A stretch of 64,000 bases of DNA from Ectobius pallidus (GCA_964059195.1 CAXKWD010000003.1:200532174-200596173); one strand, 5' to 3'; positions 1-11,592 are shown, counted from the stretch's first letter. Notes: generated from the sequence alone by a model not told the origin. Made by a program: numbers and translations.

Positions 1-1202
1 CTTGCTGTTTCCAGTGACAGAGATCTCATGTGTTTTATGTCGCTCATGGCCTGAATTGCGGCAATGGTTCTTTCTTGGGCATGCAGGCTGAAATTCCTTC
101 TACTCATCTGGAGGGTTATTCCAAGGTACTTGAAATGTTGTACACGGTGTAGTTGTACTCCTCCGGAGGTAATTCTGTCCTTTCCAGAAGTCCTAGTACC
201 TCTCTGGAAGGTCATATGAACAGTTTTGACTTCATTAATCTGGAGCTTGTTTTGTTCTGCCCATACAGTCAGGTGATTCATGCACTCCTGTAACTCTTCC
301 AGATTGGCTGAGCCCATGGCCAAATCGTCCGCGTACATATAGAGCGATACTCGCTCAGGCATGCTATTTCCTATGTCTGCTGTTGCGAGGTTGAACAACA
401 GGGGACTAGCTGGATCGCCCTGGAGGACGCCGATCTTCTGTTTTATAGGATTTGAGAACTGAAGCTCATCCTCTACTATCACTTCATTGTACTCCAGTAC
501 TGTGGCAATTATTTGAGTCAGATAGTGTCCTTCCCCTAGTAGCGAGGCAAGTTTGTCTGTCAACATCCTACGGTCCAGGAGGTCGAACGCTTTCTTAAAA
601 TCGACGAAAATGACATGGAATTTTCCTCTCTGCTGTCTTAGTGCCTGCTCGATATCACCCAGTAACCTTTCAAGGGCATGTAGGGTTGACCTGCCTTTAC
701 GGAACCCATACTGGTGTTCTGGGATGATGCCAACAGTCGCCTCGCTGAGCCTGTCCGTCAGGATCTTGGTAAAGACTTTGAAGACTGTGTTCTCCAGAGC
801 AATTCCTCGATATGAGTCTGGTGAATCAGCATGACCTTTTCCCTTGTAGAGTAGTTTGAGCTTCGATTTCCTCCAGCTGCTTGGAATGCTGTTTGTTTCT
901 AAGCACTTGTTGAAGAGCGCGGTCCATACCTCTCCCACGAACGGGAGAGCCTGTTGGAGATGTTCATTGAAAATCCCGTCCGGGCCGGCAGCTTTGTGTT
1001 CTTTTAATTTCGATACAGTGTTGAAGACTTCTTCCACTGTGATTCGCGGGAATTCTGCTGAGCTTTGTGGCGGGAAGGTCCTGGGAGATGTGTCCTGATT
1101 GAGGATGCGCTGGAAATGTTCCTCCCATGATTGCATTGAGATTGCTTGAGAGAACCTCGGAGTTCTCGGCTTCAAAGCTTCAAAGAGCTTCATAATAGGA
1201 GG
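1..1202 (-). mobile_element. LINE reverse transcriptase ORF, running off the left edge
   Basis: I translated the minus strand from 1202 to 1 and found one unbroken frame of about 400 codons with no stop, so the ORF continues beyond the window. It holds a canonical non-LTR reverse transcriptase: SWEEHF upstream linker near 1115, KAAGPDG near 985, YRGIAL near 795, GFRKGRST near 690, FVDFKKAFD near 600-575, GVLQGDPASPLLFN near 430-380, the catalytic YADDLA at about 335-320 and FKYLGITL near 130-105. The enzyme copies element RNA into DNA at a nicked chromosomal target. The upstream endonuclease is missing: sequence above 1202 is an unrelated MITE scrap, so the copy is 5' truncated or interrupted. 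The lack of any stop or frameshift suggests a young insertion. I cannot assign the clade securely. Confidence 0.9.
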
Positions 1203-1290
1203 ACAGAAAAATTCGCTAGATCGTGGTATAAAAGAAAGTGCACCATTTTGGGTGGGTCGGGCAGGATACCACGATCCGAAGGTGCTTTTT
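1203..1290 (+). repeat. Terminal fragment of the 51.6 kb MITE family
   Basis: The stretch with tcgctagatcgtggtataaa followed by ggtgggtcggg matches the right end of the MITE at 51626-52148 (about 52053-52130) and, reversed, 6700-6760. It abuts the LINE ORF on its left and a LINE tail on its right. Confidence 0.6.
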
Positions 1291-1432
1291 GAACTTCAGC
1301 TCTCAGTCTTCTGTCCTGTATGGCTGTTGCCAAGTCCCTCCATTTCCAGCCCATGATGATTTGTATTCCTTGAAGCCATCTTGTTCTTTTCCTGCCTCTT
1401 CTTCTTGTCTCTTCCGTGTGTCCTAACATCAA
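1291..1432 (-). pseudogene. LINE C-terminal fragment
   Basis: The minus strand encodes RRRGRKRTRWL followed by GWKWRDLATAIQDR. This is the basic GRPRxxW and DRxxW pattern that ends many LINE reverse transcriptase ORFs. It lies in a different frame from the 1-1202 ORF and is separated from it by a MITE scrap, so it is probably a different element. Confidence 0.5.
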
Positions 1433-1449
1433 GTCTTCTTCTAGCGAGT

Positions 1450-2055
1450 CATTTTGAAATCATGTTGCCTGCTCTGATTTCAGAAGTTGGCTCTTCTGAT
1501 TTCAAATGTTTTGTCGATGACGTGATCTCTCCCCTCCGCTGCTCGAGTTTTTTCCGTTACCGGTTGATCAGATAGCTTCCTGGAGTGCTCATGCATTGTC
1601 TTACTGGGCATGGAGGTCTACACGTCATAATCAAGCTAGTTTGTAATTTAATTAGTGCTTCGGATCGGGTACAACATGGAATTTTGGCTGAGTCAACAAG
1701 CAGAATGCATTGATATTCATATTAAAGTAATACCGGTATCGCGTTTTCTGGGTTAAAGACAAATGTTTGTCAGTTGCTTGCGGCAATTTCCTAAACACTT
1801 GGAAGATGCTAAGTAAATTTTTATGATTCCATAGTTTGTACGACCTAGAAGGTTTTTTCATGTCAGGGAAATTATAGTGCGAGATAGGTTCTGCTTCGTA
1901 GTGAATTTCTACGCTGTAGGTAAATTAGGCGTAATGGGTCATGCATAGTACTAAGTATAAATGAACTCAGAAAAGTCCACATTCTATTAAAGCATTACCC
2001 TTGTTTATTAAGAACAATTATATTGTCATATCGTTGTAATGAGTGTTTATGTAGA
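1450..2055. other. No recognised feature
   Basis: AT-rich sequence. I see no coding pattern, tandem repeat or inverted repeat that I can support. Confidence 0.4.
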
Positions 2056-3145
2056 TACTATCCGCGCGCGATTTCTTGAGCGCTCGGCTCCCTAGTCCTC
2101 ATTCGGTAGGATTCGTTCAACATCGTAGGTTGAGATGACAACATTGAAACACGAAGTACGCTAAACATCCTGACATCTAGTGGCATCAATACTAAGCTTT
2201 CATTCTCTATCAGGATCCTTATTTATTTATTTATTGACATTATCTTTTCTGATGCAAGGAAAAAATCGAATTTTGCGAATTGCTGATTTTACAAACACGT
2301 CAACCAACACTTACCTGGTGCTTAATACCTCCTTAAGATTTCCGCATGTGCTAATTTCTGACACTCCCGTGAACTCTGATGTCAATTTCATGGACTGAAA
2401 GTTGAGCGAACTTTTCGTAAAACGTATTAAATACGTTGAAAATTAGGCCTATAGTTGTCTCCACTATTATATGCCTTATCTCTTTTACGTATTATAACAC
2501 GAAATGGTGAAGCATGTTCTGCTAAGATTCTTCTTTATGCTTAAAACTATATATCCAGTGTACAAATATTGAGGCTTTATTATTTAATATTCTATTCTCG
2601 GAGGAAAATGACTTATTTGATAACAGAGTCTTTATGACGTGTAATTAATTGTTACGCAATACTGTCACAACGTTATATTATTTGTATATCACGTTATATT
2701 ATTATTTGATTTGTATATTTAATGAAGGATTGATATTTAAAAAAAATAGTTTTATTTTAATTTTATCGCAGCACATCAATATGCCGCGGCACACTGGTTG
2801 AAAAACGCTGGTCTATACAGTAGGCCATGCAACTATTGATTGTCAACTATTGTTTATGTATTTTATGGCGTCAACTGATATTAATTTAAATGAATATGGT
2901 ACAGGATAAAATAGCGAGGATGATTCATCGTAAGTAATTATCCAATTCGGCATTCAATTTATTGTTTGTACACATACCTCACACTTACGCTGTTGTTGTG
3001 CACTTACCATACGCGCGATTCTGCTGAAATGTGGTTTCTTTGGTTGACAACACTGCAGAAAAACTAGCGGACTAGCTATGTTTTGTTCCCCCCAACCCTC
3101 GCTTCCCCGTAAAAACAGCGCTCAAGAAGTGGCGCGCGGATAGTA
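2056..3145. mobile_element. TIR element (MITE-like), 1.1 kb
   Basis: About 29 bp of terminal inverted repeat: tactatccgcgcgcgatttc continuing to gcgct at 2056-2084, and its complement at 3117-3145, with only a few mismatches. No transposase is visible. Flanks (tatgtaga and gttatgtg) resemble a decayed duplication but do not match exactly, so the superfamily is open. A second DNA-transposon end lies inside it at 2760-2811. Confidence 0.65.
2760..2811 (-). mobile_element. Solo hAT-type terminal fragment
   Basis: The stretch atgccgcggcacactggttg then aaaaacgctg reads, reversed, as CAGCGTTTTTCAACCAGTGT, a classic hAT-type end. I find no partner end nearby, so this is a fragment nested in the 2056-3145 element. 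Confidence 0.45.
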
Positions 3146-3411
3146 GTTATGTGTTACGAAAATAATTCTTGAGGTTACGTCATCTGTCAAGACTGACTTG
3201 TTCACTGATCTACGCATGATGGGTGTGTCAGGTGATGTTACTCTCGTAACCCAATAAGTTTTCAATACAGTGGATTAATGCTTAACATTTGCGGATTAGC
3301 CTATATTAGCCGTTGTTACAAGATCTCACTCCCCTTTATGTGCTTAAATACATATAATTTTCTCCAGTTAGAGATAGCATTTACCAAAGTGATTCTAGAT
3401 CAGATTGCTTT

Positions 3412-3700
3412 TTAAGATTCCATTATACAGCATGTTACCAATATTCAGAATACCTGTATAGTATACTTAGTGTATACTTTCTACTAGGATTAAATTCTTT
3501 ATCAAGGTTAAAGTTGCTTGTCAGCCTACTTAGTAAAAGATTTTCCTTAATAAGATTTCACTATACAGGGTGTTAACTATATTCAGAATAGTTGTATAGT
3601 ATACTTGGTGTATACTTCTTGGGGAGATTAAATTATTTATCAAGGTTAAGGTTGCTTTGATATTTGACTTAGTTAAACATTTCCTTAATAAGATTTCATC
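3412..3700. repeat. Tandem repeat, 138-bp period, about 2.1 copies
   Basis: The block beginning ttaagattc before 3421 recurs at 3550 and again, partially, at 3688. Aligned landmarks are spaced exactly 138 bp apart (3421, 3559, 3697). Each unit contains a gtatagtatacttNgtgtat core. Confidence 0.75.
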
Positions 3701-3778
3701 GAGTAGTCCATCGTTACTACAGAATAGGAAGATAGTAGACTCAATGTATGCCTCTAGTAAGGTTCAATTATTTTCTAC

Positions 3779-4489
3779 AGTGAGTCCCACGCAAGAGTTG
3801 GCCAATGACGGGGGTTTCTGCATCGCGGCTGGCACAGCTCCAACTCCCGAGCGATCGGGTGAAATATCTACGCAAATAATGCCGCGGTCGTTGTAATGAT
3901 TCAGGTTATCACATTTACAGTTAAAATTACAATGAAAATAACCACGTACTTCATCACAAGAGATGATGGAAATGTTCTCCTCTTGCATCCAGACAATACT
4001 GGCACCTTTTTAGGAAATTTTCTTTCACGCACATAAGTTCAGCTTCCGAGACAGAGTTACTTTCTCTTGTGATAGGCCTATGTGATATTGTCATCAAGTT
4101 CTTCTAACAGTATGTAAATATTATTTATGGGGAAACTTGAAAAATAAAGTGTTTTGGTCAATTTCCCATACACAAGAAGAACTTAAAGACAATATCACAA
4201 GAGAAATTAAACTCTATCTCTGAAGCTGAACTTACGCGCATGAAAGAAATTCCCTAAAAAAGGTGCCAGTGTTGTGCTTATGCAAGAGGAGAACATTTCC
4301 AACATCTCTTGTGATTAGGTACGTGGTTATTTTCATTGTAATTTTAACTGTAAATGTGAGAACCTGAATCATTACACCGGCCGCGGCATTATTTGCATAG
4401 ATATTTCACCCGATCGCTCGGGAGTTGGAGCTGTGCCAGCCGCGATGCAGTAACCCGCGTCATTGGCCAACTCTTGCGTGGGACTCACT
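3779..4489. repeat. Long inverted repeat (0.7 kb fold-back)
   Basis: Arms 3779-4104 and 4176-4489 are near reverse complements, separated by a 71-bp spacer. Both outer ends are agtgagtcccacgcaagag. Because of the symmetry, the same protein-like reading (containing RGIICVDISPDRSGVGAVPAA) appears on the minus strand of the left arm (3764-3988) and, with two stops, on the plus strand of the right arm. I do not recognise that peptide. It may be a captured coding fragment or chance. A fold-back transposon or a head-to-head duplicated MITE are both possible. Confidence 0.85.
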
Positions 4490-5087
4490 ACATAGTAAGA
4501 TTATTATTAGCCTGGTGCCTGGTAAAGTTTTTCTTTAATTCTGCATGATATAGTTAGTGTTGGTTTACTGTATAGTCCCCCATTCAACAGATATTATTTA
4601 ATAAGCCCAAACTTAATTATTGATCAGTTTAATGAATTGCCTTTGTCTATTGACACTGTGGAAGTAATTTAAGGCATTCCTAGTGAGTGGAGGAAAAGTA
4701 GGTGGATTCTAAATACTTGGTCCAGTTTTCTGAAGTTAGCATGTTGAACTCATTCGTCTAGTAAAAGGTGTATTATTCATATTTTATAGAGAGAGAGTTA
4801 GTGGTTCTGTAATTTTACATCTCTTGGTAGATGTTGTTAGTTAATGAAGGCTTGTTTACTACTGATCTTTCAGATATCAATTTTATAGCAGTTTTAGAGA
4901 ATTGAACATTGAAACAATGTATGTTATAATGGTGGTTGAGCCACTTACACTTGTGATCATTCCGAGTTGATAAGGTGAAGCAGAACCTATAAAATAAATA
5001 AATTCTCAGCTTAAAACATTTTTAATGAAATTTCATAATTCCATTTAACATATTATATTTATTATTACCCCACTTAAAGTGGGTATT
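4490..5087. other. No recognised feature
   Basis: AT-rich sequence with no repeat structure or coding pattern that I can support. Confidence 0.4.
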
Positions 5088-5095
5088 GTTATTAT

Positions 5096-5871
5096 TAGGG
5101 ACCGGATTTTTAGGTTTTTAAAAACACTGTTTTAGGTTTTCCATTAGGTGAAATAGTTTTTTTTAGGTTTTTGTCCAAAATATCGTTTCCGGGTAGAATA
5201 ATTCGTTTAATGAATTTGAATGTGCTACATAGGATTCAATACATAATACTTGTAAAGCTTAACTTAAAATTGACTTAAATTTGAGTAAACTTGTTTTAGG
5301 ACAATATTATACAATTGAAGAAAGTAAGCATAAACAATCAAAAGAAGCAGTGAAAATAAGATTCTCACATTTCCTGGTTACAATATATCACTAAATATCT
5401 TTCAAGAATCTCAACTGTGAAGTTCTTCCTGTTATCTCCTAGAATACATTTGAAGGCAGAAATTGTCCTTTCAACCTCACATGACGTCAACAATGGTTGT
5501 TCGTACGAATATTTTAAAAGGAATACGCCGGTACTCTTACACTTCCTCTCTTGATACTGTCATCCTAGACGGCATTGGGTTGAACGGAACGCTGGTGGTA
5601 TTAATTTCAACCCGACAAAAATTGTCTCTCCGCAAAACATCGATTTCTCAACTGACAAACAAAAAAGACAAAAATGTTGCCTAAATTATATATTTTAGGT
5701 TTTATATCCCGTTTAGGTACAATTAGGTTTTTATACCCCATTTAGGTATTTTTAGGTGCCACAGAATTAATGTGGGTGAATCCTATGGACATGATTCGAA
5801 AAAGTGTATGATCGCTTTTTGTTTTTGAAGTAAGGAAAAAAATAGGTAAAAACCTAAGAATCCGGTCCCTA
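5096..5871 (-). mobile_element. hAT element copy 1, deleted, TSD GTTATTAT
   Basis: The ends are TAGGGACCGGATTTTTAGGT at 5096 and its complement finishing at 5871 (ctaagaatccggtccct then a). The element is flanked by an exact 8-bp duplication, GTTATTAT, at 5088-5095 and 5872-5879, which is diagnostic for the hAT superfamily. It is 776 bp and internally deleted, with only the C-terminal transposase coding region left (separate entry). A longer sister copy lies at 11593-12761. Confidence 0.95.
5365..5484 (-). pseudogene. hAT transposase C-terminal dimerisation domain remnant
   Basis: The minus strand reads SCEVERTISAFKCIL, then DNRKNF, then LERYLVIYCN and a stop at 5365-5367. This is the hAT-family C-terminal domain signature (S-C/S-x-V-E-R-x-F/I-S-x-x-K ... 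R-N-x-L/F). The N-terminal zinc finger and the catalytic RNase H-like core are absent from this copy, so it cannot encode an active enzyme. Confidence 0.85.
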
Positions 5872-6689
5872 GTTATTATACACGTTGTGCACATTAAAAT
5901 CTGACTTGTTTGAACTGTGTGTGTATTTATCATGAATATCTTGCCGTCTCCCTTACACATGGCTGATGGCCATCAATCTACTCCTCTTAGGGCTTTTCCA
6001 GTTCACGCTTGTTATTTAATTGACATAGGTTCTATTATTAAGTTTTGTCAGCTTTGAATATTTGGAATTTAAAGATTTGTTGGGAGTTCTTGGGTTATAT
6101 ATTTTTCCTTGGGGAGTTGGATTCTCCCGAGTTTTGCTGATGGGTGGCAGACACTCCTGTTACAGAGTAGTAGCAGAGCTGTCGACCCGTTACAATTTCT
6201 CCTCATGATTTGTCCAAAATAGGATAATTTTAACTTCATAGCCATTGCCTCGAGTGAGTATTTTCGGTTTATCTCTTTAATTATTGACACATTTGTTCTT
6301 TTTTCTGTCCACGATATTCTTAATAATCTTCTCCAGGTCCATAATTCAAAACTGTCTATTTTCTTCCAATCTTGTTTATTTAATGTCCAATTTCCACAGC
6401 TGTATAATAACTTACTACTGGGAATACCATAGTTTAAATAATTCAAATTTTTCTGTTTTTGCTGACGCCAGAGTCCTTTTCGACTGCTGCTCACCCTAGA
6501 TTGATTCTTCTTTTTATTTCTTTGCTGTATGATGCGTTACTGATTATTATAGATCCCAAGAAGTTGAAATGGTAAAATCCAGATATACTTGACCCATTCT
6601 TTAAAACTAAGATTCCATTCATAAAACACCTAATATCACACATATTTTGTTACATATAATTATGTGGAGAGGAGATATTGCCTTAGCAA

Positions 6690-7095
6690 ATGATTTGGTC
6701 CGACCCACCCGCCCTAAACGTTACAATTTCTTTTATACCATGATCTAGCATAAAGTAGTCAAATCTTCGCCATATTACCTTCCCCGAAATGATACAAATT
6801 TTCGTGATTGGACGCCAGAGCTCTGATGTCACACCAGCGGAGTAGGTAGAATTCTGGGTAACTTGTTGATAAACACACTACACTAATATCGCTGTTCATA
6901 ACCTACCCAAACCAAACAAACTTAACCTAACCTAACCTAACCAAACAAACCTAACCTAACCTAACATAAATGCCACTAAAGTAGAATCTACCTGTCACTA
7001 CTTACCTTAATGCAGAGGTGGGTCTGTCCCTGTTGGTCACCCTGCTTCACTCAGAAACAAAAAGACATCACATCGCCTGTACATACATATTGCAC
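6690..7095 (-). mobile_element. MITE copy inserted in the LINE
   Basis: The left part (gacccacccgccctaaac and tataccatgatctagc, 6702-6752) and the right part (ggtcaccctgcttcactcag, aaagacatcaca, 7036-7075) are both reverse complements of segments of the 51626-52148 MITE, in the right order. The tips are too worn to give a target duplication. Confidence 0.55.
6925..6966. repeat. Short CCTAA (TTAGG) telomere-like tract
   Basis: The tract has two runs of cctaa units separated by ccaaacaaa. The unit is the complement of TTAGG, the ancestral arthropod telomere repeat. It is only about seven units with interruptions. Confidence 0.7.
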
Positions 7096-7867
7096 GAATA
7101 GGTCAAGCATATATGGATTATGCCATTGAAATTATTGACTGTGTTCAGCTGCTCTCCATCCACTATTATTGCAATCTGTTGTGCCATTGTCATTACCTTT
7201 GTCTATTTCAGGTTTAGCATGAGACCTGCTTCTTCACTTTTCTCTTTAACTCTTCTTATCAGTTGTATCAAATCCTCTGCATTGTCTGCCAGAAGTGTTG
7301 TGTCATCTGCATATCTTAGATTGTTTATTTTCCTTCCACCAATTCTGAAGCCTGCTTCCATTACTTCTAGTCCTGCGTCCCTCATGATCCATTCACTGTA
7401 TAGATTGAAAAGTGCAGGAGAAAGAATGCAGCCCTGTCTTACCCTTTTTTGCACTGGGAACCATTCTGTTGCTCCATACTCGGTCATTACATTCGCTTCT
7501 TGAATGGCGTATAAAGCTCTCATTAGATTGATCGTGTGTAAGGTATTCCCATATTATTCAAGATTTTTCACATTCTGTTATGTTGTATGCTGTCGAAAGC
7601 CTTACTATAATCTATGAAGCAAATAATAATTTCTTTTTTCCTTTCTTGAGCTCTTCCCATGATCCAATGCAAATTTTCTATTTGGTACCAAGTTCCTCTG
7701 CCTTGTCTAAAGCCTGCTTTTTCTTGTGGTATTTCTCTTACTATGTGTTGCTCAATTCTCAGTAGACTTTTGCTGACATGTGAAATCAAAGCTATAGTTC
7801 TATAATTAGTGCATTCTTTGAGGTATCCCTTCTTTGGTATTATGACAAATGCTGACTGTTTCTAATC

Positions 7868-7990
7868 CTTACAAGGAACCTATCACTACCCTCATATCGA
7901 AACATGCCTCAATATTTTTCCTGGGTCATCTAGATGCTGTAAGAAGTCCATGCTCCAAAAATTAGCTGCTGTTTTCAACTGCAAGTACCC
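7868..7990 (-). repeat. Dispersed repeat shared with 60140-60262
   Basis: The sequence ggaacctatcactaccctca through gcatctag and ttagctgctg is the reverse complement of 60140-60262 with few differences. No protein is recognised. Confidence 0.7.
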
Positions 7991-8264
7991 TAAATTGAAC
8001 CTGGAAAAGGTCGGGTTGAAGCAGTGCAGTGGGAGAAGTTGGACAACCCTTTTCTGCAGTTCGAAATTCCGGATGCGCGGAGACGATTGTTGGTCGAAAA
8101 CAAAACAGAAGTGACTGGTGTTGATGCAGTGATTAAAACACAAGTTCATTCTGCACCATGCACAGCAAATAATCGCGTCATTATCACATTCTTCTTAACA
8201 TGTTTTCACATTTGTCTGTAGAGAGAATTTGATCGCTGAGTTGTATATTTGATTGCAACTAGAC

Positions 8265-9238
8265 CAGTGGTGATATTCAAACAGTTCAACAACCGGTTCT
8301 CATCAGGGTATTTAATGTTGATTCAAAATAGTCTAATATGCTATTTTGTCTTTTCATACTCATACTAAACAACCAGTTCTCATCACTATCAAGGTATTTG
8401 ATGTTGTTTCAAAATAGCCCAATCTGCTATTTTGTCCAGTGGCACCAACTTATATGGGCCCGTGGGGCTCAAGCGCACCCAATAATTTGCTGTGAATTAT
8501 ATTAAATATTTATTATTATAATAATTGTTAGGCCCATTATTACTAAAAAAATCATGTTTAGTCGGTGCAAAACCAAAATCAGGCTAGCCTATAGGTTTAT
8601 ACAGGCGTTGACACAAGTAACATGATGTCCCTTGTTTCAATTAACTTAGCCCTCGGTACGATCGTGATCGTTTGCAATTGTTTCTGAATCTTTCAAATGT
8701 ATAGCCTACGACAAATTTACTCTGTTAATGCCAGTTTTCCCAGCATTTTCCGAAATATTTTTTTCCGCTTTGAAAAGACTGAAGACGCTTGTTGAAGAAT
8801 TTATAGGGAATAGTACTGTACTGTACATATAGGCCTGCAAAATGCAGTGCATGTTTTACTTTATTTTAATTTATTTTATTTTATTTTAGTTGTTACCTAA
8901 TATCTTTCCTCCAAAGGTCCCCATGATTATAAACTTTGAAGAATTAAATTAGAGTCCCATCCGGGAGGTGTTGGTAGCACGGTTGCCTTCCACCTTGTCG
9001 GCCAGTGGTTAAAAATGTCCAACTTAACCGCACGCCCGCTACCTATGGTGGTAGTCCACCGCTAGCGAACATAAGTGGCGTGTTTTGGTTCTAGGAAATT
9101 CATATATGTATTATCACTGTGGATTGGCGTGAATCTGATCTTGGAAAAAGGCAATCACTCATTGTGAAACTACCTGTTCGGAGAACCTACAAGATATTTA
9201 ACAACCGGTTCTCGCGAACCGGCTGAATATCACCACTG
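8265..9238. mobile_element. TIR element with CAGTGGTGATATTCA ends
   Basis: The left end is cagtggtgatattcaa at 8265 and the right end is tgaatatcaccactg ending at 9238. Next to each end is an internal caaccggttctc motif. The segment from caaccggttctcatc is duplicated in tandem (about 8288-8350 and 8368-8437). The terminal CAGTGG is hAT-like, but the flanks aactagac and cacataac do not form a clean 8-bp duplication. No transposase is visible. Confidence 0.65.
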
Positions 9239-9544
9239 CACATAACCGAACAGTAGTCCCAATGTTCTTCGAGGACAACACTTTCACATTAAACTCCTTT
9301 TTACTGAGAATTATTTTATCACAGCAATATCAAAGTGTACAATGCACCATATGAAATATAAATAAATCTGAAATCTTTTTTATAAAAGGAGAGTTGTTTA
9401 TTATGTTTTAAATTGATATTATATGTTATTATTTATTTTTTATTTTGCCATGCATTATTGTTCTAAAGGTGTGCTACTATTATTTTTAATACTTCAAACT
9501 CTATTACATTGGTAATTTTATCCTTAGTTGGTCCTCACATATTC

Positions 9545-10125
9545 CTTTCGGCAAGCCTTCAGGCTGAGGTATATTTTTAAATGTTATTGTTTTTCAAACA
9601 TTCAAATCTCCCCTTATACGAGAGCTATCGAGAAACTTGTTATTGATTTGTAGAGCACTCATCAAGAGCTTTTCAACGATACCCCACAAGACGTGGTTTA
9701 AAAATTAACGAATTTCCATCCCCCACCCTCACTCGTACCCCCGAAACATTGGTGTCACTGTAAACTCCATAGGTGAGTACTCTAATTTATTCAAACAAAG
9801 TTTCCCTCTATACTTCATAGGGAGTGAGATATAAACTTTTCAAAATTTCAACCCCCTCCCCGACCCCCCTTTGGGCCAATTTTGCTCATTAACGAACTTG
9901 TCCGAACTATTGGGCCTAAAAATAACATAATAAAATATGGTCCAAATATCTTCAAAATTACGGCCGCTAGCGTGTAAAGACTACAAAATTTTTTCTTTGA
10001 ACAGGCGGTGTTTTCGTACTTAGGGAGGCATGAAACGTAAAGATATGAAAGAATTTTTCGAAAGTCATGACGTGGTATCGATTGCAATAGGTAGATTTTT
10101 CTTCGAAATAGGTATAATTTAACCT
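9545..10125 (+). repeat. Dispersed repeat family R1, copy 1
   Basis: It runs from ggcaagccttcaggctgagg to gcaataggtagatttttctt. It matches 33420-34110 and 49560-50284 over most of its length but lacks about 120 bp near its left end. Landmarks shared by all copies are ggccaattttgctcattaac, gaacttgtccgaactattgg and ggcatgaaacgtaaagatat. A reversed end fragment is at 57563-57690. No ORF is shared. Confidence 0.85.
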
Positions 10126-10145
10126 ATAATCAAGACTGTGATATA

Positions 10146-10844
10146 CAGGGTGGCGCACGAAATGTCATACCATTTATTTTACACGTAACACATATTAATT
10201 TTTATTATAGCTTTACATAGAATACATAGAATTGATTATTAGGACATGGAATTTTGTCTTTAATGCAGAGTGTGTTCAATATGACCGCCGTTTTGCCTCA
10301 CAATCTCTTGTAAACGAACCCTTACATTCGTCACCCCTTTTCGACACAAGTCTTCAGATAACGCATGGCAAAACTCCACTACATGCGCTCTGAGCTGATT
10401 CCCAACTCTGCAGAAGCCCTTTAGACGGACTTCGAGTCAAAGCAACGCGAACCACTTCAATATTTTCAGGTGTACGAACACTAGCCCTTCGCGACCGCTT
10501 TTTTCCAACACAAACTGCTCAGTTAGTCTGTAAATTGCCTGCTTGCTAGGAGCCAATCTTGTATTAAATTGAGTACGAAAATGTCTCTGAGTCAAAACTA
10601 CACTCTTCGTTTCGGCGAAAAACAGAACAACTTTCACCTTATGTTCACCATTCAAACGCCCGTTGTGCGCCATTTTACAAACTAATGTTTGTGTTCGTTG
10701 TCATGGTGAAATGCGACATGTGATGACACCTATAGGATTTTCCACGATCTTCGGCTTACATTAGCACTGTTAGAAACAGCGAAACTTCTATATTACAATA
10801 TTTATGACATAATCAAATGGTATGACATTTCGTGCGCCACCCTG
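10146..10844 (-). mobile_element. mariner-like deletion derivative with TA footprint
   Basis: The 30-bp terminal inverted repeats begin cagggtggcgcacgaaatgt at 10146 and end with the complement at 10844, flanked by TA at both sides. The minus strand encodes an N-terminal helix-turn-helix (start Met at 10673; VKVVLFFAETKSV, QRHFRTQF), then a frameshift near 10500 and a short C-terminal tail ending in GGHIEHTLH near 10260. The DDE catalytic core is deleted. The tail resembles the HFEHLL ending of the relic at 31478-31681, so both belong to one insect mariner-like group. Confidence 0.85.
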
Positions 10845-10944
10845 TATCTTTTAAAATTCTTAAATATAATCAAGCTTTAAGAATTATCAAGCAAGCTTTC
10901 AAACCATCCAAGATACAGAGACGCATAAGAACAAGAGTATATAT

Positions 10945-11260
10945 ATACAATTCTCGCTAGACCCACTCTCTGTTATGGCAGTGAAGCATGGACCATTCGA
11001 ACTGAGGATGAACATCGTATCACAGCTGCTGAGATGAAATTTTTACGTAGAACAGATGGTTATAGTCTTCTAGACCACCAAAGAAATGAAACAATAGCTA
11101 AAGAACTCAATATTAGGCTACACCTATTTCACCTGAGTGAATACAGGCTACGCCATATTCACCGCATGAACCGTTCCAGAATACCCAAACAAATGCTTCA
11201 ATATATTCAATGTGGGGAAACGATCTGTGGGTAGACCATTCAGGCCATTAGGCTTATGTT
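10945..11260 (+). pseudogene. LINE C-terminal fragment
   Basis: The plus strand reads RPTLCYGSEAWTIRTEDEH, then AAEMKFLRRTDGYSLLDHQR and EYRLRHIHRMNR, ending near 11236. This is the C-terminal pattern of RTE-like LINEs (CYGSE-W ... E-M-FLRR-G). The RT domain is absent. It begins just after the right end of the mariner derivative. Confidence 0.75.
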
Positions 11261-11592
11261 TCCTTTCAGAAAAAGTAAGAACAAGTATACTACAGTACTG
11301 TAGTACAGTTCATAAACCACTTAACGATTTTTCACTATTGTTTAAGCTTCGAGAAAGGGATTCGTAATGATTCCACCAACTGTTTCCGATTCATACTGGT
11401 GTTTTCATCATGTTTACGGATAATTTCTAATTTCTGCGATATCGACAAAGCTTTCCGTTTCACTCCTTGACTTATGTTGGTGCTAACAAATCACTCCGCA
11501 CTTCTACACAAGATCAAATCACAATACGATTTAAAACTGGCAGCAAGGAGGACTGAATCTGTGCTATGAATAGTCTTTCAGGTACTCATGAG

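Larger units (their letters stand above)
6069..7860 (-). mobile_element. Broken LINE (RTE-like), RT plus C-terminal part, split by a MITE
   Basis: The minus strand, read from about 7860 down, gives an RT with EKAGFRQGRGT near 7700, ICFIDYSKAFDSI near 7610, VRQGCILSPALFN near 7440 and YADDTTLLA near 7310. There are frameshifts between segments (for example around 7525-7565). The C-terminal part is on the same strand at 6069-6494, with SCGNWTLNKQD, WRRLLRISWTEKRTN and FGQIMRR, the usual tail of RTE-like retrotransposon proteins. Unrelated DNA at about 6520-7100 separates the halves. The endonuclease is not present. This is a dead copy. Confidence 0.85.

Noticed and set aside
2056..3145. 8-bp target duplication for the tactatccgcgcg element
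   Set aside because: tatgtaga and gttatgtg are similar but not the same, and shifting the ends by a base or two does not improve the match.
8265..9238. Firm hAT assignment for the CAGTGGTGATATTCA element
   Set aside because: The flanks aactagac and cacataac match at only about half the positions, so the superfamily is left open.
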